A stretch of 64,000 nt of DNA from Gloeothece verrucosa PCC 7822 (GTDB taxonomy: Bacteria; Cyanobacteriota; Cyanobacteriia; Cyanobacteriales; Microcystaceae): positions 4,573,501 to 4,637,500 of the forward strand of contig NC_014501.1 of NCBI RefSeq assembly GCF_000147335.1, read 5' to 3'. A program made the position numbers and the translations under genes. Under the pieces are notes generated by a model that saw only the letters and a program-made list of their open reading frames with translations, did not search any database and had not been told where the DNA came from. Every line of letters begins with the position of its first letter. Positions within the stretch are counted from its first letter, which is position 1. This document shows positions 63,332-64,000 of this stretch, piece after piece.

Positions 63332-64000
63332 GGTCAAGCTACCAAGAGCTAACGGCGGATACCTAGGCACACAGAGGCGAAGAAGGACGTGGCGACCCAC
63401 GAAAGGCTTCGGGGAGTTGGAAGCAAGCGTAGATCCGAAGATATCCGAATGGGGCAACCCAAAAAACGATCAGTTGAATCCATAGACTGAAACGAGCCAA
63501 CCGGGCCAATTGAAACATCTTAGTAGCCCGAGGAAGAGAAAGCAAAAGCGATTCCCTAAGTAGCGGCGAGCGAAAGGGGACCAGCCCAAACCATCGACCT
63601 TGGTTGATGGGGTAGTGGGACACTCACAAAGAGACTAGAAAACTTAAACGAAGTAGCTGAAAACTACACCAAAGAAGGTGAAAGTCCTGTAGTTGAAAAG
63701 CGGACTAGCTCGAGTGTATCCCGAGTAGCACGGGGCACGTGGAATCCCGTGTGAATCAGCGAGGACCATCTCGTAAGGCTAAATACTCCTGTGTGACCGA
63801 TAGAGAAACAGTACCGCGAGGGAAAGGTGAAAAGAACCCCAGTAAGGGGAGTGAAATAGAACATGAAACCGTTAGCTTACAAGCAATGGGAGGACGATTA
63901 AACGTCTGACCGTGTGCCTGTTGAAGAATGAGCCGGCGACTTACAGGCTGTGGCAGGTTAAGAGTAAAAGCTCGAAGCCAAAGTGAAAACGAGTCCGAAC
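63332..64000 (+). rRNA. rrl: 23S ribosomal RNA (5' part, cut by the window end)
   Basis: Starts at GGTCAAGCTACCAAGAGCTA, equivalent to the E. coli GGTTAAGCGACTAAGCG start, followed by GGATACCTAGGCAC and other domain I segments including GTAGCGGCGAGCGAA. The remainder lies beyond the window. Confidence 0.96.

Overview
The window is from a cyanobacterial chromosome with moderately low G+C. The evidence is the 16S gene with a cyanobacterial rrn spacer carrying only tRNA-Ile, the fbp-tal-zwf-opcA cluster, the dapF/hfq pair, SLH/OprB porin, five psb34-type photosystem genes, PEP-CTERM proteins, Uma2 endonucleases, DUF4327 and several HIP1 octamers (GCGATCGC). My inference is a unicellular Gloeothece/Cyanothece-like species; no database search was possible.

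Layout. 1-6.5 kb: a large NACHT NTPase with C-terminal pentapeptide repeats, a LysR regulator divergent from a dual-CDGSH iron-sulfur protein, and an exported FAD oxidoreductase. 7-10.7 kb: the complete dTDP-L-rhamnose operon (rfbC-rfbD-rfbA-rfbB). 10.7-12.2 kb: repeat-rich DNA, then five tandem 223-bp units, each encoding an identical 56-residue Psb34-like thylakoid protein, behind a promoter region with HLR1-like (RpaB) boxes. 12.3-13.5 kb: small reverse-strand genes. 13.7-19.4 kb: carbon metabolism (Calvin cycle/oxidative pentose phosphate) fbp, tal, zwf, opcA. 19.5-26.8 kb: cbiA, a structured RNA-like leader with a 24-codon ORF, a major porin, cysK, a J-domain protein, a fused double PTPS and a small conserved protein. 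27-32.7 kb: a signalling set (histidine kinase, receiver, REC-GAF-PAS-GGDEF-EAL). 32.7-35.7 kb: exported phosphoesterase and a three-module alpha-carbonic anhydrase. A 177-bp MITE-like element with perfect 9-bp target duplications sits just upstream of the anhydrase gene.

36.4-50 kb: mostly housekeeping genes. These are dapF, hfq, ComFB-like, ECF sigma factor plus anti-sigma, gamma-glutamylcyclotransferase, membrane proteins, FGGY sugar kinase, NUDIX, an antitoxin/PIN toxin pair, DUF29 bracketed by a 168-bp direct repeat, gpsA, malic enzyme, a D,D-carboxypeptidase and a SWIM zinc-finger protein. 50-60 kb: vWA lipoprotein, clpB, two Uma2 genes flanking a CbbX/SpoVK-like AAA ATPase, DUF4327, an S1-domain protein, dienelactone hydrolase, nadC. 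60.2-64 kb: a PEP-CTERM protein and the start of an rRNA operon (promoter, 16S, tRNA-Ile, 5' part of 23S).

No large novel operon-sized system is evident. The most interesting features are the five-fold psb34 array with its light-regulatory promoter signature, the structured leader upstream of the porin with an unusually strong ribosome binding site, the intact MITE, the recent duplication around DUF29, and the unusual domain combinations in the NACHT protein, carbonic anhydrase and OpcA.
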